Below are positions 1 through 12,984 of a stretch of DNA of 64,000 nucleotides, piece by piece. The translations under genes were made by a program, and so were the position numbers. Location: contig CM060199.1 in the NCBI GenBank assembly GCA_030562195.1, positions 37,902,338-37,966,337 of the forward strand, given 5' to 3'. Position 1 is the stretch's first letter. Every line of letters begins with the position of its first letter. Under the pieces are notes generated by a model. The model was not told the origin of the DNA and searched no databases. It was given only the letters and a program-made list of their open reading frames with translations. This DNA is from Nipponacmea schrenckii. Taxonomy: Eukaryota; Mollusca; Gastropoda; Lottiidae.

Positions 1-42
1 CATATGTGAGATCTTATAATATATATTATTTTTAAATTCTAG

Positions 43-3000
43 TTGAGTGGTTCAGCAGCAATTAAATCTAAAAATGTTTATCTTCAATTAGTTGATAATC
101 ATAAAACTATCACAAACCATGGGGTGGTGCAACTATTTACTCAACCACACCCGCATAGACCCTCCTTAACCCAACAGTTTACCTCTTTTCATCCACCAAA
201 AATATACAGAGAAGTTTTACCAGCTCAGGTAGGTTATATATCTGGATTTTTATTAAAACACAATTGATGTCATGTTTTGGACATAATTGAGGTCTGAGCT
301 GTTAAGCTTTTAAACATTGTAATGGCTAGATATCTATGCTGGGGCTTTATTCTCCAAAACCAAACTTGAATAATATCCAGATTGAAGGAAATACAGTAAT
401 CTGATTGGGTAACAAATCTAAATTTAAAATCAATTTTAATGATACATTAGTCAGATGACAAGAACACTAAAATCATCTTAAGTTTATTTTTCTGCAATAA
501 GGCCCCAGTGCTATGTAAATATGTACATATCAAACTAACAACTTAAAAATGTACAGAAAATGGATGTAAATCTAGTTGAGTAATGTATCTGTTAAATCAA
601 CCGATTAACATATTTTTACAAACTTGTTTTCTTTACTTAAGAGTAAAAACAAAGGGTCAATGGTCTCACAAATAGAGACATCATAAGGGAAAAAACTATC
701 CCATTAGCCTTTGTGTTAGTATGGAAAGTTAAAGAAAAAATGATCATCATTAGGATATTAACTTAAATAATATTATGAAAGGACAACACTGTAAATAGTT
801 GATTGATTAAGTTGTAAATCATGACAGGAATAAAAAAATTACATAAAAAATGAGATTGACCTGTCATAGTATTTATATAGTGTTATTAAGACTAGCTATA
901 GAGAGGAGTTAAGGGTCATATCAAGGTCAGATTTTTGGAATGTATAACATGGGTTTGTTTATGCATGTCAAATTTTAAATGTTAATAGGGGGTAATTGAT
1001 TGAATATTCAATTCCAGATAATGCAATTAGATAATACATTTGGTAGTCAAGAAACAGTTGTTCATGCTTTAAGGTAATTTAATTAATGAGTTTTTTAGTC
1101 TGAAGTTGAACTTAATTATTATCAGAGACAGGAATTCCTCAGAATCATATTTCTTATTCTTAAAGCCTTGGTTTCTAAAGTGGAAAATGTTGCCAACCCA
1201 GCCACACCCCTGAACCATTTTCAGCTTTTGCAAAGGTCTCATTGGTTGGTAAGAGAACAGGGGCGCGGGAACAAATTTTAGGTTGGGGGGGTAAACTATT
1301 TCAAAGTCAAAAAACTGTTATCATTCATATACTTATATTTCAAAATTAATCGAATTGCGGGAGATAACTCAAAAGAATTAAGACAACAATTATTATTTAT
1401 TGAAATAATTTGATTGTGATAGAGAAACTTATATTCTTTACAAGCTTCGAAGGTTAAAAAACCAAGGAAATTTACAAATATGGCCTTATGAGACAATTAC
1501 AAATTTAGTCTACGCGGTACATATAATTATTTTATTTCATTTGGGGGGGGGGGGCAGAAGATCCTTTTGACCCCCATCAAAAATTTTTGGGGGGCCATTT
1601 GACCCCCCTGCCCCCCCTGTTCCCGCGCCTATGTAAGTTAAGTGATGTGACACTGATAGATTGTTCGAAATTAATGTTTTGTGTGAAACTGAAAATTTCT
1701 GCTATTTTAGATCAATGGAAGTAGTAGATTTTATTGATAAGACCAGACCAGAAGATTCTGCTATAAAATTACCCAAAAGTTATACTAATATTTTACAAGC
1801 TTTAGATGATTATGAAAGTCAGTTAAATTTCTCAACTAAGGTTCTTCAACATAAACCACCATCAGATGATAGAAAGGTATTACTTTAACTTTAACGACAA
1901 ACGTTTCATCTTCTCTTCATAATAGTAGGTTATTTGATAATGGTTAAGATTTGACCTGTTTTGTGTGTAATATTGAGTAGCAACGATGGGTGTCGATTGT
2001 CAAGGTTCAAGGAAGAGTATATCTTCTAGAAACTTGATAATTTTCACACTTATCATTGAAACAGGTTGATATGAGCATTTATTTGCATCTTCTATTGCAT
2101 TGGCAAACTTTTATTTTGGATTAGTACTTAGATCTTTAGATCTAATATTCATTCTCATGTACTGGGTTTTAAAAAACCATTCATATTGTTGCTACTAGTG
2201 CAAATATTGAATTGCATGACCAATAAATTTAAATTTATCACACCATGAATTCAATAAGACTGGTATACAGTACAGTAATAAAATAACAAAGGTATTTAAT
2301 ATTGAAAATGCATGGTGTTATTATGGAAGCCGATAGAGGCCATTTGTTAACGGCGTGTAGTTGGCAACTTTGAAATCCGGCGACTTGTCGAGTTCGTGAC
2401 TTTGAAATCCAAGTCGACAAGTCACCAACTCGCCGGATTTCAAAGTCGACAAGTCGGCGGATTTCAAAGTCGACAAGTCGACGGATTTCAAAGTCGCCAA
2501 GTCGCCATTTCGAATTTCTGGCGACTTGTCAAGTTGGCGACTTTGAAATCTGGTGACTTGGCAATTTGAGACATTGAAAAAAGAGGATGGTCGCTATCGG
2601 CTTCCATCTGTTATGATATTTATTACAGAGATCATTGTATCCAGATGATGAAGTAAGAGATATAATAACAGAAGATTTGACTGTGTTTATTTGTAATATG
2701 TGTGAGATTTTCTTGTCTCCTAAAATGAGAGCATTAGGATCTAATGTACCTCTGTTAGAACGATATAGACTGATTCAATCGTTATGTTCTACAGAATGCA
2801 TTGATTTACCAAGGTAAGATGGGGCTTCTTTATTACTAATTATTACCAAAACTATTTAAATGTGCATATATCTGTTAAACTAGAAAAACACAGTATCATC
2901 AAATCAATAGAAACTTTAGTTGAATGTATATACTGTTGTCCTGTTGTCTAACATTTCGGCTGAAAGCCTTCCTCAGAAACACTTAAAGTCCTTCTGTTAC

Positions 3001-6000
3001 TTATCCAAATTTTAGAATCTTGTTAAATGGCTGCAAATTTTCCATTATGAAGTATTGAATTATATGGGCAAATATGCTCAACAGACATGTTGCTAAGATC
3101 CTGTTTTGAAATTTTTCACTTAAAGTAGTCTATGATCACATTTTTTCGTCCTTTGTTATTATCCAAAGTTTAGAATCTTGTTAAATGGCTGCTCATTTTC
3201 CATGAAAAAGGATATAGTAGGGGCAAGTGTGAACAACTGAATTGTTATTTCGAAGTTAATGAGGGTTTTTTTTTCAGAACTTACCGAAAAGCTGCATCAT
3301 TTTTGCTATCAAATGTGATTATAGATGAAAGTGACTGTGAGAAACCTAAATTACGATATTTAACAGACAATGATGCTGGTATACCTCTTCCAACACCCAG
3401 TTATTTATTACAATCTTTTACTAGTATTCTACCGTTCCCTGACTTCTTTGATAAACTATATGCCTGTCTAGCAGAACTCAAACAGAAAGATGATGAGATT
3501 GAAAAGATTCATTGGAGTATGCTTACTGTTGCTGAGAAAAATTCTTTAACAAAATCTTTACAGAGAGAAAAGGTTCCACTTCTTGATAAATTTCTACAGA
3601 AACATCATAAAAAACTTGGGAAGCTTGGTCTAGATATATTATCTCCATACATTGAAGAGCTGTTTGAGAATGAGATCACCACTGTTCAGGCTGCTTGGTG
3701 TTTTTTGAATACAATGAGTCGAGAATTGGGGCGAGTGGAAACTACCAAAAGACTTATGCCACATTTGATTAAGTTATTTAGTGGTGAACATTCCACAGCA
3801 AAACATGTCAAGCTTTATCATCGACAGTTTTTAATGCAACTTATTGTAAGACTAGGTCTTAAAACTTTTATTGACAACTTTGCTACACTGTTAGTTGAGG
3901 CTGTATCAGGCTTCAAAGATTTCTATGTACCGAGTAAATTTTACAATGAAGAGTTATTAGAAGACCCTAGTCCAGCATGGGATACTAATATGTCACGAAA
4001 TAGATCTCCCAACGAATTGTCTATAGGACAACCTAATGAATTTACATTCCAAAATGATTATGAAGAGACAACACATATAGATGGTGATGATAATGATGAT
4101 GAGTTTATGACTGATAATATGTCAATGGAAGATGAAGAAGAAACAAGACCTTTGTCTGGTGATTCTACAAGTATAGGTAAACAGTCAACTAGTAGTGATA
4201 TTAGTGAAGGTCGACAAGACGATGAAGGGGAGGACACTCCTCCTATATTCGGTAGTGTAGCTTCAGTCCACAGCATTGGACATCTACTGGAAGAACAGTC
4301 CAGACAGAAATTGTTATCTATTGAAGAGAGTGATGGTGGGTCAGTGAGTGGGGACAGTCAGAATCTAACTCCTTCTCAGTCTGAGAGACAATCAGGTGCA
4401 GAAAGCCAAGATGAAGATGATGAACCCAAACCTTCATCACAATTCTACCTCTCTGTGGAGGAAACAGAAGCCATTTGGCACACTAGTCGTAAAGAAAGCA
4501 TGGTTCGTAGTGAAACTGAAGATCTCATGATGAACATATCAACTTCTAGTCCTAAAGATATCCTAAATATACGTGATGTGGCCATGGAAAGTGTCAAGTG
4601 GTTGTGTCATAAATTAGGACCTGTACTTACAGCTAAACATTTATCTCGTAATCTAATAAGAATGATCTCCCTTTGTTATATTGGTGATGAACAATTGCAA
4701 AATTTAGATAAATCAGGTAAGAAAACACTGATTGCTTCTTATCTTTTAATGTTGTTATAACTGATATTGTTGCATTATTATGTCTTTTGACTGATTTGAT
4801 GTGTATATATATTAAAATTTGTGCCTTATTTTCAGATAATCTGGAGTTGAAATCCTCCCGGTTAGTCATTGGTGATGAACACTGTTTTAAGATACTGGAT
4901 TGTTTAGGATTTGTAGCTCAGTTATATGGGGAACAAGTTATATTGTTACAGTATGTACCCTGTATTGTTGATTTGGTGAGTAGACAGACCAATTCACCAT
5001 TGTATATATTGTTGATTGATAATACAATAGTTGTATAAAGTTATTTAATAAATTAATTATTATCCATATAATTGTGTCCAGATATAAATTCTCTGATTAC
5101 TAAAGGAAATCATTAAAGGGGTTAATTTGATCTGCGTTGTCTATTGCAATATTGAGCTTATATGTGTATCCTTTTGCACTGTGATCAATCTAAATAAGCA
5201 CTTGTATGTATTAATATATAATTCTGATAAATTTCAAGTGCTAAGAATTGCAATATCATGTGTTCGGTAGATGGCAAGTTAATGTTTGCTTCCAGCAGAT
5301 GCTGATATTGCAGTCTAGTTAGTTGTTGGTGGACGTAGAAGTTGGCAGTTGCATTGGTTGCAATGGTTCAATTAGATGAATCTGTTGATTATTAAAGGTA
5401 GTCGATAAATTTGTTTGAAATTGTAGGTATCTGTATGTCAGAAGAGATTAACACCTAGATCTGAAACTGGTATACTTGGTGCATTGTTATTGTTACGACA
5501 TGTTTTGCAGTTTTTATCAGATAAATCTGTTATGGATATTTTAAAGGTAGGTTTCTATTGATAATACTTAACAATTGGTTAGTGCCTCTTTGAGATATTA
5601 CCGTGGCTCGGTGAGTTAGATGCCTGCTCACAGACCTGAAGGGTTTCTATCTGGCAAATGAGGAGATGATACCTATGTATTTTTTAACCTGGTTTTGCCT
5701 TCTCCTTGATGCAGGACAGAGGTACTGACATGGAAGACAGCATCTAGTCTGTTAGATGGGATATTAAAGATTCCTCAACAGTCTTTTTGTCAGTTATTCT
5801 GCTCTTGTATTTTGTATGACTTGAAAAATAAAACGCATTTCTTTCTTTCAGCAAATGATCGTGATTGAGACATTGATGCCGATTATTAAACTAGTTACCT
5901 CCCCTAACACATCATTTCCGGGTGGTAGTTTGATAAGAACAGTTATTTGTCATAAGATAATTGATGTATTGTATATACTTGGCTTACGACTGGGTTTTGA

Positions 6001-9000
6001 AATGACCAGACTCCATCTTAATCAAGCTATGCAAATATTTTTTGATGCCTTTAATGTTGTCCATGGTCAACATTTATCAACAAGTTCAAATTCTAAAATG
6101 GAATCCACCTCTCCATCAGGTTAGTAGATTTGTGTTTATTGACTTTAATAATGAGGAGTGAAAACAAATTTTAAAGAATTTTGTAAAAACTTTACATGGC
6201 AGCAATTATGACAACCAATGATGTTTGTAGTTTCTGACCGTCTTCATTAGCCCATAGGGTGCAGAAGAGTAGGACGTAAAACTCCATTCATTTCATTTTG
6301 TAGTTTCTGAACCAAGAAAGCACATGACAAGACTATTGACCTGGAATAAGTCATGAACTTTGGCTGCTTTGGCTAAGCACAGTTGGTAAAAAGAATCCTA
6401 CTGAATCAAAATTGTTTTTCTTTTAATAAATGGTTGTTGTTTATTTTCTATTTTTGAAGGAAGCCGTTCAAGAAGACATGAAGAAATGTGTAAAAGTAAA
6501 TTATTGTCTTGATTCTGTGTTGCCCTAAATAATCTTGTTTGTTTTCACAGTATTTGGTAGCCAAGGGTCAGAAGAAGGATACTTGCCCATAAAAATGGAT
6601 ACCAATACTAGAGAGTATAAAATAGGATCACCTATATCAGTTAAAAGTATACACATGCCTGCTCAACGTCCTAAATTAGACCAAACACCTAAATATCACA
6701 GTCTGTCTTCTATGAATTTATTAGATGAAAAAGGTAAGATTACTATAATTTGTGGCAAATTGACAATGAAAATCATTTTGATCATACCAAGCTGGAAAAT
6801 GGAAATTGATAATTTATCATGATAAACACCTTAATATCAACTTTTGCCTAAGAAAGATATATTGAAGTTGTCAACTGGTTTTGAAAGTTCTGTCATAAGA
6901 TTTGCTTTTATTATTTTATTAAAAATAGATGAATTAAATGAAGTAAAAGTAGAAGAAAAAAATAAAGATAATGGGCAGATGGAATTATCTGAAATTTTTA
7001 CACCGGAATTAGCATTAGCAGCTTATATACCAATGTGTCGAATATTTGGCAGGTAATTAAGTATTTGATTATCAGGATAGAAATGGATCAAATTATCATT
7101 ATTAATTTCGGGGGATTAATTAATCAGGCAATGATAATATTATTACGGAATGAGATAAACGCATGTTACCGGCAATTACAATACAAGTAAAGGGTGATAT
7201 TTTATTGAATTATGGTAAAGAATTTGGACATTGAAATTGAATTTCATGTTGGTAGTTTGGGTTTTGGAGACGGCATGCAAAAATGGTAGAAACTCGACCA
7301 CATCAGTATAATTACAACAATTTTTGCTAAAGAAATTTTGTCTTTTGCACTATAGCTTAATATTGCAGTACAGGTATTTTAAATACTTGCTACTTTTTTA
7401 ACAGCTGGAATTGTTTCTGTTAAAATATATCCTTGTCACATCTTACTCAGAAAGTCTGAAATAATTTTGGGCTGCGTTGCAAAGGAATTACCTTAAATTG
7501 AAGGTAAATATATTTGAATTTCAGTATTCACATGGAGAAACATCTACAATGTGATGATTTGATACGTAATTTGTGTGCTCAACAAGATAAATCAATGGAT
7601 AATCCCCAATTTCAACAATCACAAAATAGCTCAGAATATGAGAAAGGTAAGTTGTGTAATGTCTTGAGGGGGATGAAATATTTAAGAATTACTATGAATA
7701 GAGAATGATAATGAAGTAATAAAGAGACATTATTATTATATATATATGCAAGATTTACTGTTATGAATGAATTGTAAGAGATAAATTATTTTTTGAATTA
7801 TATATTTAAGATTTACTAGTATCTATAGAAAGTGATAATGAAGTAATAAACAGAGATGTTGGTGGAGGTATAGGACAGAATGTAGCTGTAATAGGTAACA
7901 GAATAGAATTAACAGAGAGTATAGATACCAATACATCAACAATAACAGAATTTGGTAGAAGTTATAAACATTCTGGTATATTATCTATTAATCCTGATAG
8001 ATTATGCAGGTATGTAGCTGTTGATTTCTTAGAAATGACATGCATCGAGTAAGTCTACATGATATTATTGGGTAATAAAATAAATTTAAAATCAATTGAC
8101 CATCACATGAATTGGAACACTAAATATCTTAAATGAAGTCTACTAGAATGAGGCCTATTTTGATTGGCCATATATCCCGGACATTTCCATTTGGCTATTT
8201 GAAAAAAGGCTCTGTCAAAATTTTTTTTTTCCAAATGTATTGCCACATGGGCTGAATGTGAGACAGGACAATGTCCTTGTGTATTGGGTCTTATTCTGAC
8301 CAATGTAAAATAAAGAGCTTATTATTTTTATTATTATTATTATTTACATATACCCAGTGTCTACATTCTGGATTTCTTTCAGTGAGGATATGGATAATTA
8401 TAAAGGCAGACATCTAAAAGGAAATTGGTTAGCTTATTGGGAACATGAATTAGGTAAGTTCCAAATATTATTTTCATTTGTTTACTGAGCATTGTTTTAT
8501 GATTGCATTTAAAGAGATGAATAAAAAAATATCAAAGTATTGAAATTACATCAGATAATTTTTCTTCTTGCAGGTTTACATGAAAGAGATACTTCCTTTA
8601 ATTTTAAACAGATTAAGTTACAAACGTTTACAGGTATTGATAATGTTATCTTGTTTTTCTATAGAATAGACTATTAGACCTTACAAACTTAACACTGGAT
8701 ATCTGAAATACACAGTCTATAATATTTAGCCTGGTAATGTCTCTGGAAATACTAAGGGGCCAAGAAAGGGTCATAGAATAGTCAAGGGGGTACAGACTAG
8801 GCCTTGAATTCTCAAAATCATATAAGCATACTGTTGCTTTAAATTCTCATAACATAACATAACATCAAAAATTCTAAAGCACATACTACGGTTCCTAGTG
8901 TGCAGCCCAAGTTGTTAGAATTATCTATTTCCATAGTTATACCTAAACAAACATCAGCATGTCTTAGCAAGTTGAATGCTTATTCAGTACTTGGCCCTAG

Positions 9001-12000
9001 AATACAGGTCATGCATGAAAGAAATGTCTATTTTGTTTGAATGAAACAATAAACTGAGATTCTATGTGTTAATGGAGCTGTACGTTAGTGCTACTTCAAT
9101 CAGGTTAAATTTCTTTTCAATTCTGTCTTGAACTGAAAATAATCTATGCCAGTATGCAGGTTATGAGTTCCTCTGTTACAATCTGCTAAGTTACTATTTT
9201 ATTTCCAACTTTTTTATATCATAATGGACTGATTATCTGTGTATTTCAGGCCATACAAATAGTATTAGATCATTATTTGTAATGGACAGTGAGAATTCTT
9301 TTATAAGTGCTAGTAAAGATAAAACAGTTAAACTATGGTCTCTATCTAGTTTAGGTGATGGAACTGGCAAGTAAGTAATATTTTGTTATAGAAAACCTCT
9401 TGTGAATCATAGGGAGCCACAATGGCTTATTGAGTTAAACGCTTGCTTGCTAACCTGAAGATCCAGGGTCCTATTCCCACAAAGGTCCAGATAATACCTG
9501 CAGATTTTTCAATCTGGTTTCACCCTTTAAGTGTTACAGGTAGGAGGGGCTGATATGTAAAAGCATTCTATTCGTTTGGATAGAAAAATGAACTGAGACC
9601 CTGTGCGCTTCAGGCTGTTTCATGTTAAAGGTCCCTTGACAGTTGGAAATAAAAAAAATGGTGGCTGACCTGGCAAAACTTCCCTCAAGGTTTAAGGTTT
9701 GTCCATCTCATTAGCCCATTAGGTGCAGAAAAGTCAAATCTATTTGAGTTTTCCAACTGTTGAAGAGATGTTTAACGTACACAGTCTGTATGAATGATTT
9801 ATTACACGAATTATTTCAGATGTTCTTGTGTATATAATTATCAACATCACAAGAAATCAGTATTTTCTGTAGCCTATGTAGAAACAGCTAGATTAGTGGC
9901 CAGCTGTGATAGCACTGTTCATGTAAGTAGAAATGTATTCCCTGATATACATGTAGAGTTCTGTGTTGATATTTACTTTCAATGAAACTGCAAGGGTATG
10001 ATTCTCAACCTATAACATCTTGAAGCACTGGAGATGGAAATGTTGAATTTAGTATCGCAATCTTTCTGAAGCATTTATTATATCATACATGTTGTGTTTA
10101 TCTGCTAAGAAATAAAACTGACAAGGTAGTAAGCAAGCATGACATCTCAATATGGAATGCCCATAACAATAAGACTGTAAAATTTTGTAGATTTGGGATC
10201 CTTTCACTGGCTCGACTATCAAACAACTAGAATCTAGTAAATATGCTCCAGTTGTAGCTGTAGCTCCTATACCATCACCTAGTACTATGATAGTAACAGC
10301 TACCACTGATGCCACTTTAAGGTAGGTTTTTCTGTTAAACTTTAATGAATATTCATAGGTTAAGCTGGTGATAACATTCTACCTACCATTTCATTAAATA
10401 TATAAATATGATTTAAAGATGTATGGCTTTGCTAAATGCCTGATCTACATTTGTTAGACATTGTCTATTACCTATCATAAGGCATTTAGAGTAAAGTTTG
10501 TCATGAAATTTTATATTATCTCTTTGTAGATTTTTAGATTTACGAACTGCAAAATATGAACATGAATTCAGATGTTCTACTGCTTCTGCAGGTAGGGTAA
10601 AAATGATGTTAATGTCATATAGTCATATGGTTGTCATCTAATACTAGTCCTAAAAGAGTTATCTCCCATTCATTATGGCCCGTCTCAAGCTGTTAGGTAC
10701 TCAGAGTGTATTGCCCTTGCTTGGCCTTGCCTGTATGTAAATGAGTTAAGCAGATGTTAATAAAAGACCAGGTCAGTTGAGTGTTGGGGCTTGCTGAAGC
10801 ATGGTCAGACTTAAATAGTTAGTTGTTAATTCAGTGCAATCCAAAGTTATTGAACCCCAACATAACATTAAGTTTTCCTTTAAATGGATGAAGTTTTAAT
10901 CTTGCAAATGTTACGTCATGTAATCCAGTTTAAATAATTAGGAAATCCTTTAGGAGAAAGCTGGAAAATTGTACTAAATGTGCTACAGAAACCCAGCAGA
11001 AAAATTTCAAAAATAATGATTGAAATGATGTAAGAATTATAAATATTGTGGAATATTATATGAAATACCTATTTGATTAAATTGTGTACGATTATATAAC
11101 CAGGTTTAATAAGATGTGTAGCTGTTAGTCCAGATGGTAAATGGATAGCTGTAGGATTCTCTACTGGTATGATTGTATTATTAGATTTATTATCAGGTAT
11201 ATTAATGGCAGCATGGAAAGCTCATGATGGAGAAATACTTCAGGTAACAAATGATATTCCTTTATATAGGTCCATAAGGGCAAAATATGATTTGGTGAAA
11301 CTATTATCAATATATGACCTGGTGAAATCTTTTTAGGGAATACTGTACTATGTATTCTCCTATAGAAAAACCTAGACTTTAGATAAGACTTTAATCTGAT
11401 TGGATAATAAAAACCAAATCAAAAAATCAATTTAAGTGTTACCCCAATCAGATGACTGTCACAGTAAGTTTTGGAGAATAAGGCTCTAGATGGTTAGAAA
11501 GAGTTTTAGCTTGGCAAATTTGAAAATAATTGATAGTCCTTTTGATGAGCTAAATATCTTAATGGATTTATTATTACTATATACATCTCATTTAATAGTC
11601 ATTGTAAATATTATAATCAGAGTCTTAACAGTACACAATGTTATGGATAACAATTACTTTATTAAGTAACTATTTATTTTATTAAGTAATAGTTATCCAT
11701 TGTGTCCAGTTATTTCATCCACCAATTACCTATGCCACTTAAGGAAGGTATAATCAGAGTGGTACTTGTTAATAAGAAGTGTGGGATTTGTCTTGTAGAT
11801 CAAAGCATTTGATAAAAGTAAATTAGTCTCAACATCATTTGATCAAACTGTTAAAGTCTGGAATGTAGAAGATGGCAAGGAATTGTGTAATTTGAAAGGT
11901 AAGATAAGAGATTTTATAGGATCTTAGCAAGTGAAATAATCCTAAATATTGGATAAAGTTTTATGAGACAAGTTTCTAAGTAGAATTTAAAGACAAACAT

Positions 12001-12984
12001 GGATATCAATATAACTGCTTCCATGAATCATAATATGTTGGTTTTTGGCTGGCATTAACATATATGAAACTTTATCTCTCTAAGGCTTAATCTCATTCAA
12101 GGGAAAGCACTCTTGTGTGATATTTTCAGATCACAATAGTCATTATTTGTTTAGTTTTATGAGTTTCTTATTATTACTTAAGGACAAACATGGATATCAG
12201 TGTAACTGCTTCCATAAGTCATATGTTTGATTTTGACTGGCATTTACATTTATGTAAATTTTATCTCCTTAAGGCTCCCTCAATTTCATTCAAGGGAAAG
12301 CACTCTTGTGATATTTTCAGACCACAATATTCATTAGTGTTTTAAAACTAGAATAATATTGCATTGTTTGTATTTGTCAATTTTTGCAGGCCCTACTGAA
12401 CCTGTACACTGTATCTGTTTCTATAGAAATCAAGTATTAAGTGCTACAACTGCAAATAGAATTGGCCTTCACACTACAATAGAAGAAAATGTAAGTGTCA
12501 TGGTTAAAGATCGTTCAGAACGTTTCCTGTGTATTATATATTTTCTTAAAATTCAAATACTGATACTTCATCAATATTTATATTATTAAGGTTCATTTAA
12601 CTGTATATAAGGTATATTAAGCATTGGAGGAAGAGTATATTTCATTTCATTTAAGCTTCCTCAGTCATACTGTTGGTGTTTCAGTTTCAAATACAAACAG
12701 TATACATAATTAATTTTCTAAGTTTCTAATCTGTTGCACCTTATATTAACTTAAATCTTTGCTTTATGACCTAGACAAGTGCTTTATAAGACTGTTCTCG
12801 TTAGTCCATAACACTAGTTATTGAAATTGATGATTATGTATCTCTCTATTTTCAGAGCTCGTTCTCGAGTACAAAGTTGACGTCTGATACTTTTAAAGGA
12901 GTATTGACAAGTATGTCTGTATTGCCTCTAAATAGAGCTTTATTAGTTGGTGCTGACAATGGTTCTATCAGATTGTTATGTTGA
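43..12984 (+). CDS. WDR81: WDR81, WD repeat and BEACH domain protein, C-terminal part
   Basis: WDR81 is an endolysosomal adaptor that, with WDR91, restrains class III PI3-kinase and also acts in aggrephagy. The window opens after the BEACH domain. Exons (all join in phase, 1395 codons plus TGA): 43-228, 1018-1073, 1711-1876, 2629-2813, 3278-4716, 4836-4975, 5427-5546, 5852-6119, 6551-6733, 6929-7052, 7525-7646, 7829-8009, 8383-8453, 8574-8633, 9250-9370, 9820-9922, 10191-10321, 10530-10591, 11104-11243, 11799-11898, 12390-12490, 12856-12984. The first exon has the post-[16 protein letters not shown] motif. The 1.44-kb exon carries helical sequence, then an acidic Ser/Asp/Glu-rich disordered stretch. 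From 8574 on come about seven WD40 blades (for example [26 protein letters not shown]), ending SIRLLC. Human WDR81 has about 1940 residues, so roughly 500 N-terminal residues lie upstream. Identification is from recalled family similarity; confidence is high. Confidence 0.93.
340..508. mobile_element. MITE-like element with GGGGCYTTATTCTCCAAAAC ends
   Basis: The left end reads tggggctttattctccaaaa and the right end is its approximate reverse complement, finishing in aataaggccccag. The interior has short imperfect palindromes around tctgattgg and cagatgac. Related copies lie at 11341-11490, 26844-27009, 28258-28480 and 33845-33993, so this is a dispersed non-autonomous family with no coding capacity. 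It sits in a WDR81 intron. Confidence 0.6.
1260..1631. mobile_element. GC-rich-ended inverted-repeat element with G/C homopolymers
   Basis: The left end is ggggcgcgggaaca and the right end is tgttcccgcgcct, a clear terminal inverted repeat in otherwise AT-rich intron sequence. Long G runs (near 1284-1290 and 1544-1557) face C runs (1571-1575 and 1603-1618) inside it. No transposase is present. It is probably a non-autonomous DNA element within a WDR81 intron. Confidence 0.6.
2323..2607. mobile_element. Foldback element with ATGGAAGCCGATAG ends
   Basis: Perfect 14-bp terminal inverted repeats lie at 2323-2336 and 2594-2607. The interior is a run of direct and inverted copies of a motif close to gatttcaaagtcgacaagtcg, which can fold into a large hairpin. 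The right end lies about 21 bp upstream of the WDR81 exon starting at 2629, so it overlaps the region where the polypyrimidine tract and branch point normally sit. Confidence 0.65.
2996..3215 (+). repeat. Local duplicated 60-bp motif in WDR81 intron
   Basis: Two imperfect copies of about 60 bp, each containing agaatcttgttaaatggctg, start near 2996 and 3155. There is no open frame, and they lie between the WDR81 exons ending at 2813 and starting at 3278. A nearby motif with ctaacatttcggctgaaa (about 2945-2990) recurs in reverse orientation near 27320-27365. Confidence 0.5.
5601..5790 (+). mobile_element. tRNA-derived SINE, 5' part
   Basis: It begins with a tRNA-like head (gtggctcggtgagttagatg, resembling a pol III A box), followed by a family body containing aggacagaggtactgacatg. 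The same head occurs at 9409, 19358, 23262 and 30283. This copy is diverged and lies in the WDR81 intron between exons 5427-5546 and 5852-6119. Confidence 0.55.
6232..6300 (+). mobile_element. SINE 3'-end fragment
   Basis: It contains the family 3' block: cttcattagcccat, then gtgcagaagagtaggacgta and aaactccattcatttcatt. The tRNA-like head is absent, so it is a 5'-truncated copy. Other 3' fragments are at 16906-16975, 28965-29112 and, in reverse, 34770-34875. Confidence 0.55.
8208..8345 (+). mobile_element. Retroposon 3' tail with (ATT)n end
   Basis: The sequence runs from an AT-rich stretch through gacaggacaatgtccttgtg and aataaagagcttatt to a run of ATT units, the kind of 3' end left by some non-LTR retroposons. 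A reverse-oriented copy lies at 17757-17872, and a more diverged one may lie near 53094-53190. It is in a WDR81 intron. Confidence 0.5.
9409..9770 (+). mobile_element. tRNA-derived SINE, near full length
   Basis: The head (cttgcttgctaacctgaaga and a B-box-like block), the middle (ctgtgcgcttcaggctgttt, gtcccttgacagttggaaat) and the 3' block (cattagcccattaggtgcag) are in the same order as in the copy at 19358. This is one of the most complete members. It is inserted in the WDR81 intron between exons 9250-9370 and 9820-9922. Confidence 0.6.
11341..11490. mobile_element. MITE-like element, GGGGCC-end family
   Basis: This is a diverged member of the family described at 340-508. It runs from tgtattctcct at the left to ttttggagaataaggctct at the right and has the characteristic internal atctgattggat and caatcagatgac segments. 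It lies in a WDR81 intron. Confidence 0.45.
11990..12345 (+). repeat. Tandem duplication of about 190 bp in a WDR81 intron
   Basis: Two imperfect copies (about 11990-12155 and 12180-12345) share gacaaacatggatatca, aactgcttccat and gggaaagcactcttgtg in the same order. They differ by scattered substitutions and small indels, so the duplication is not recent. No coding potential was seen. Confidence 0.65.
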
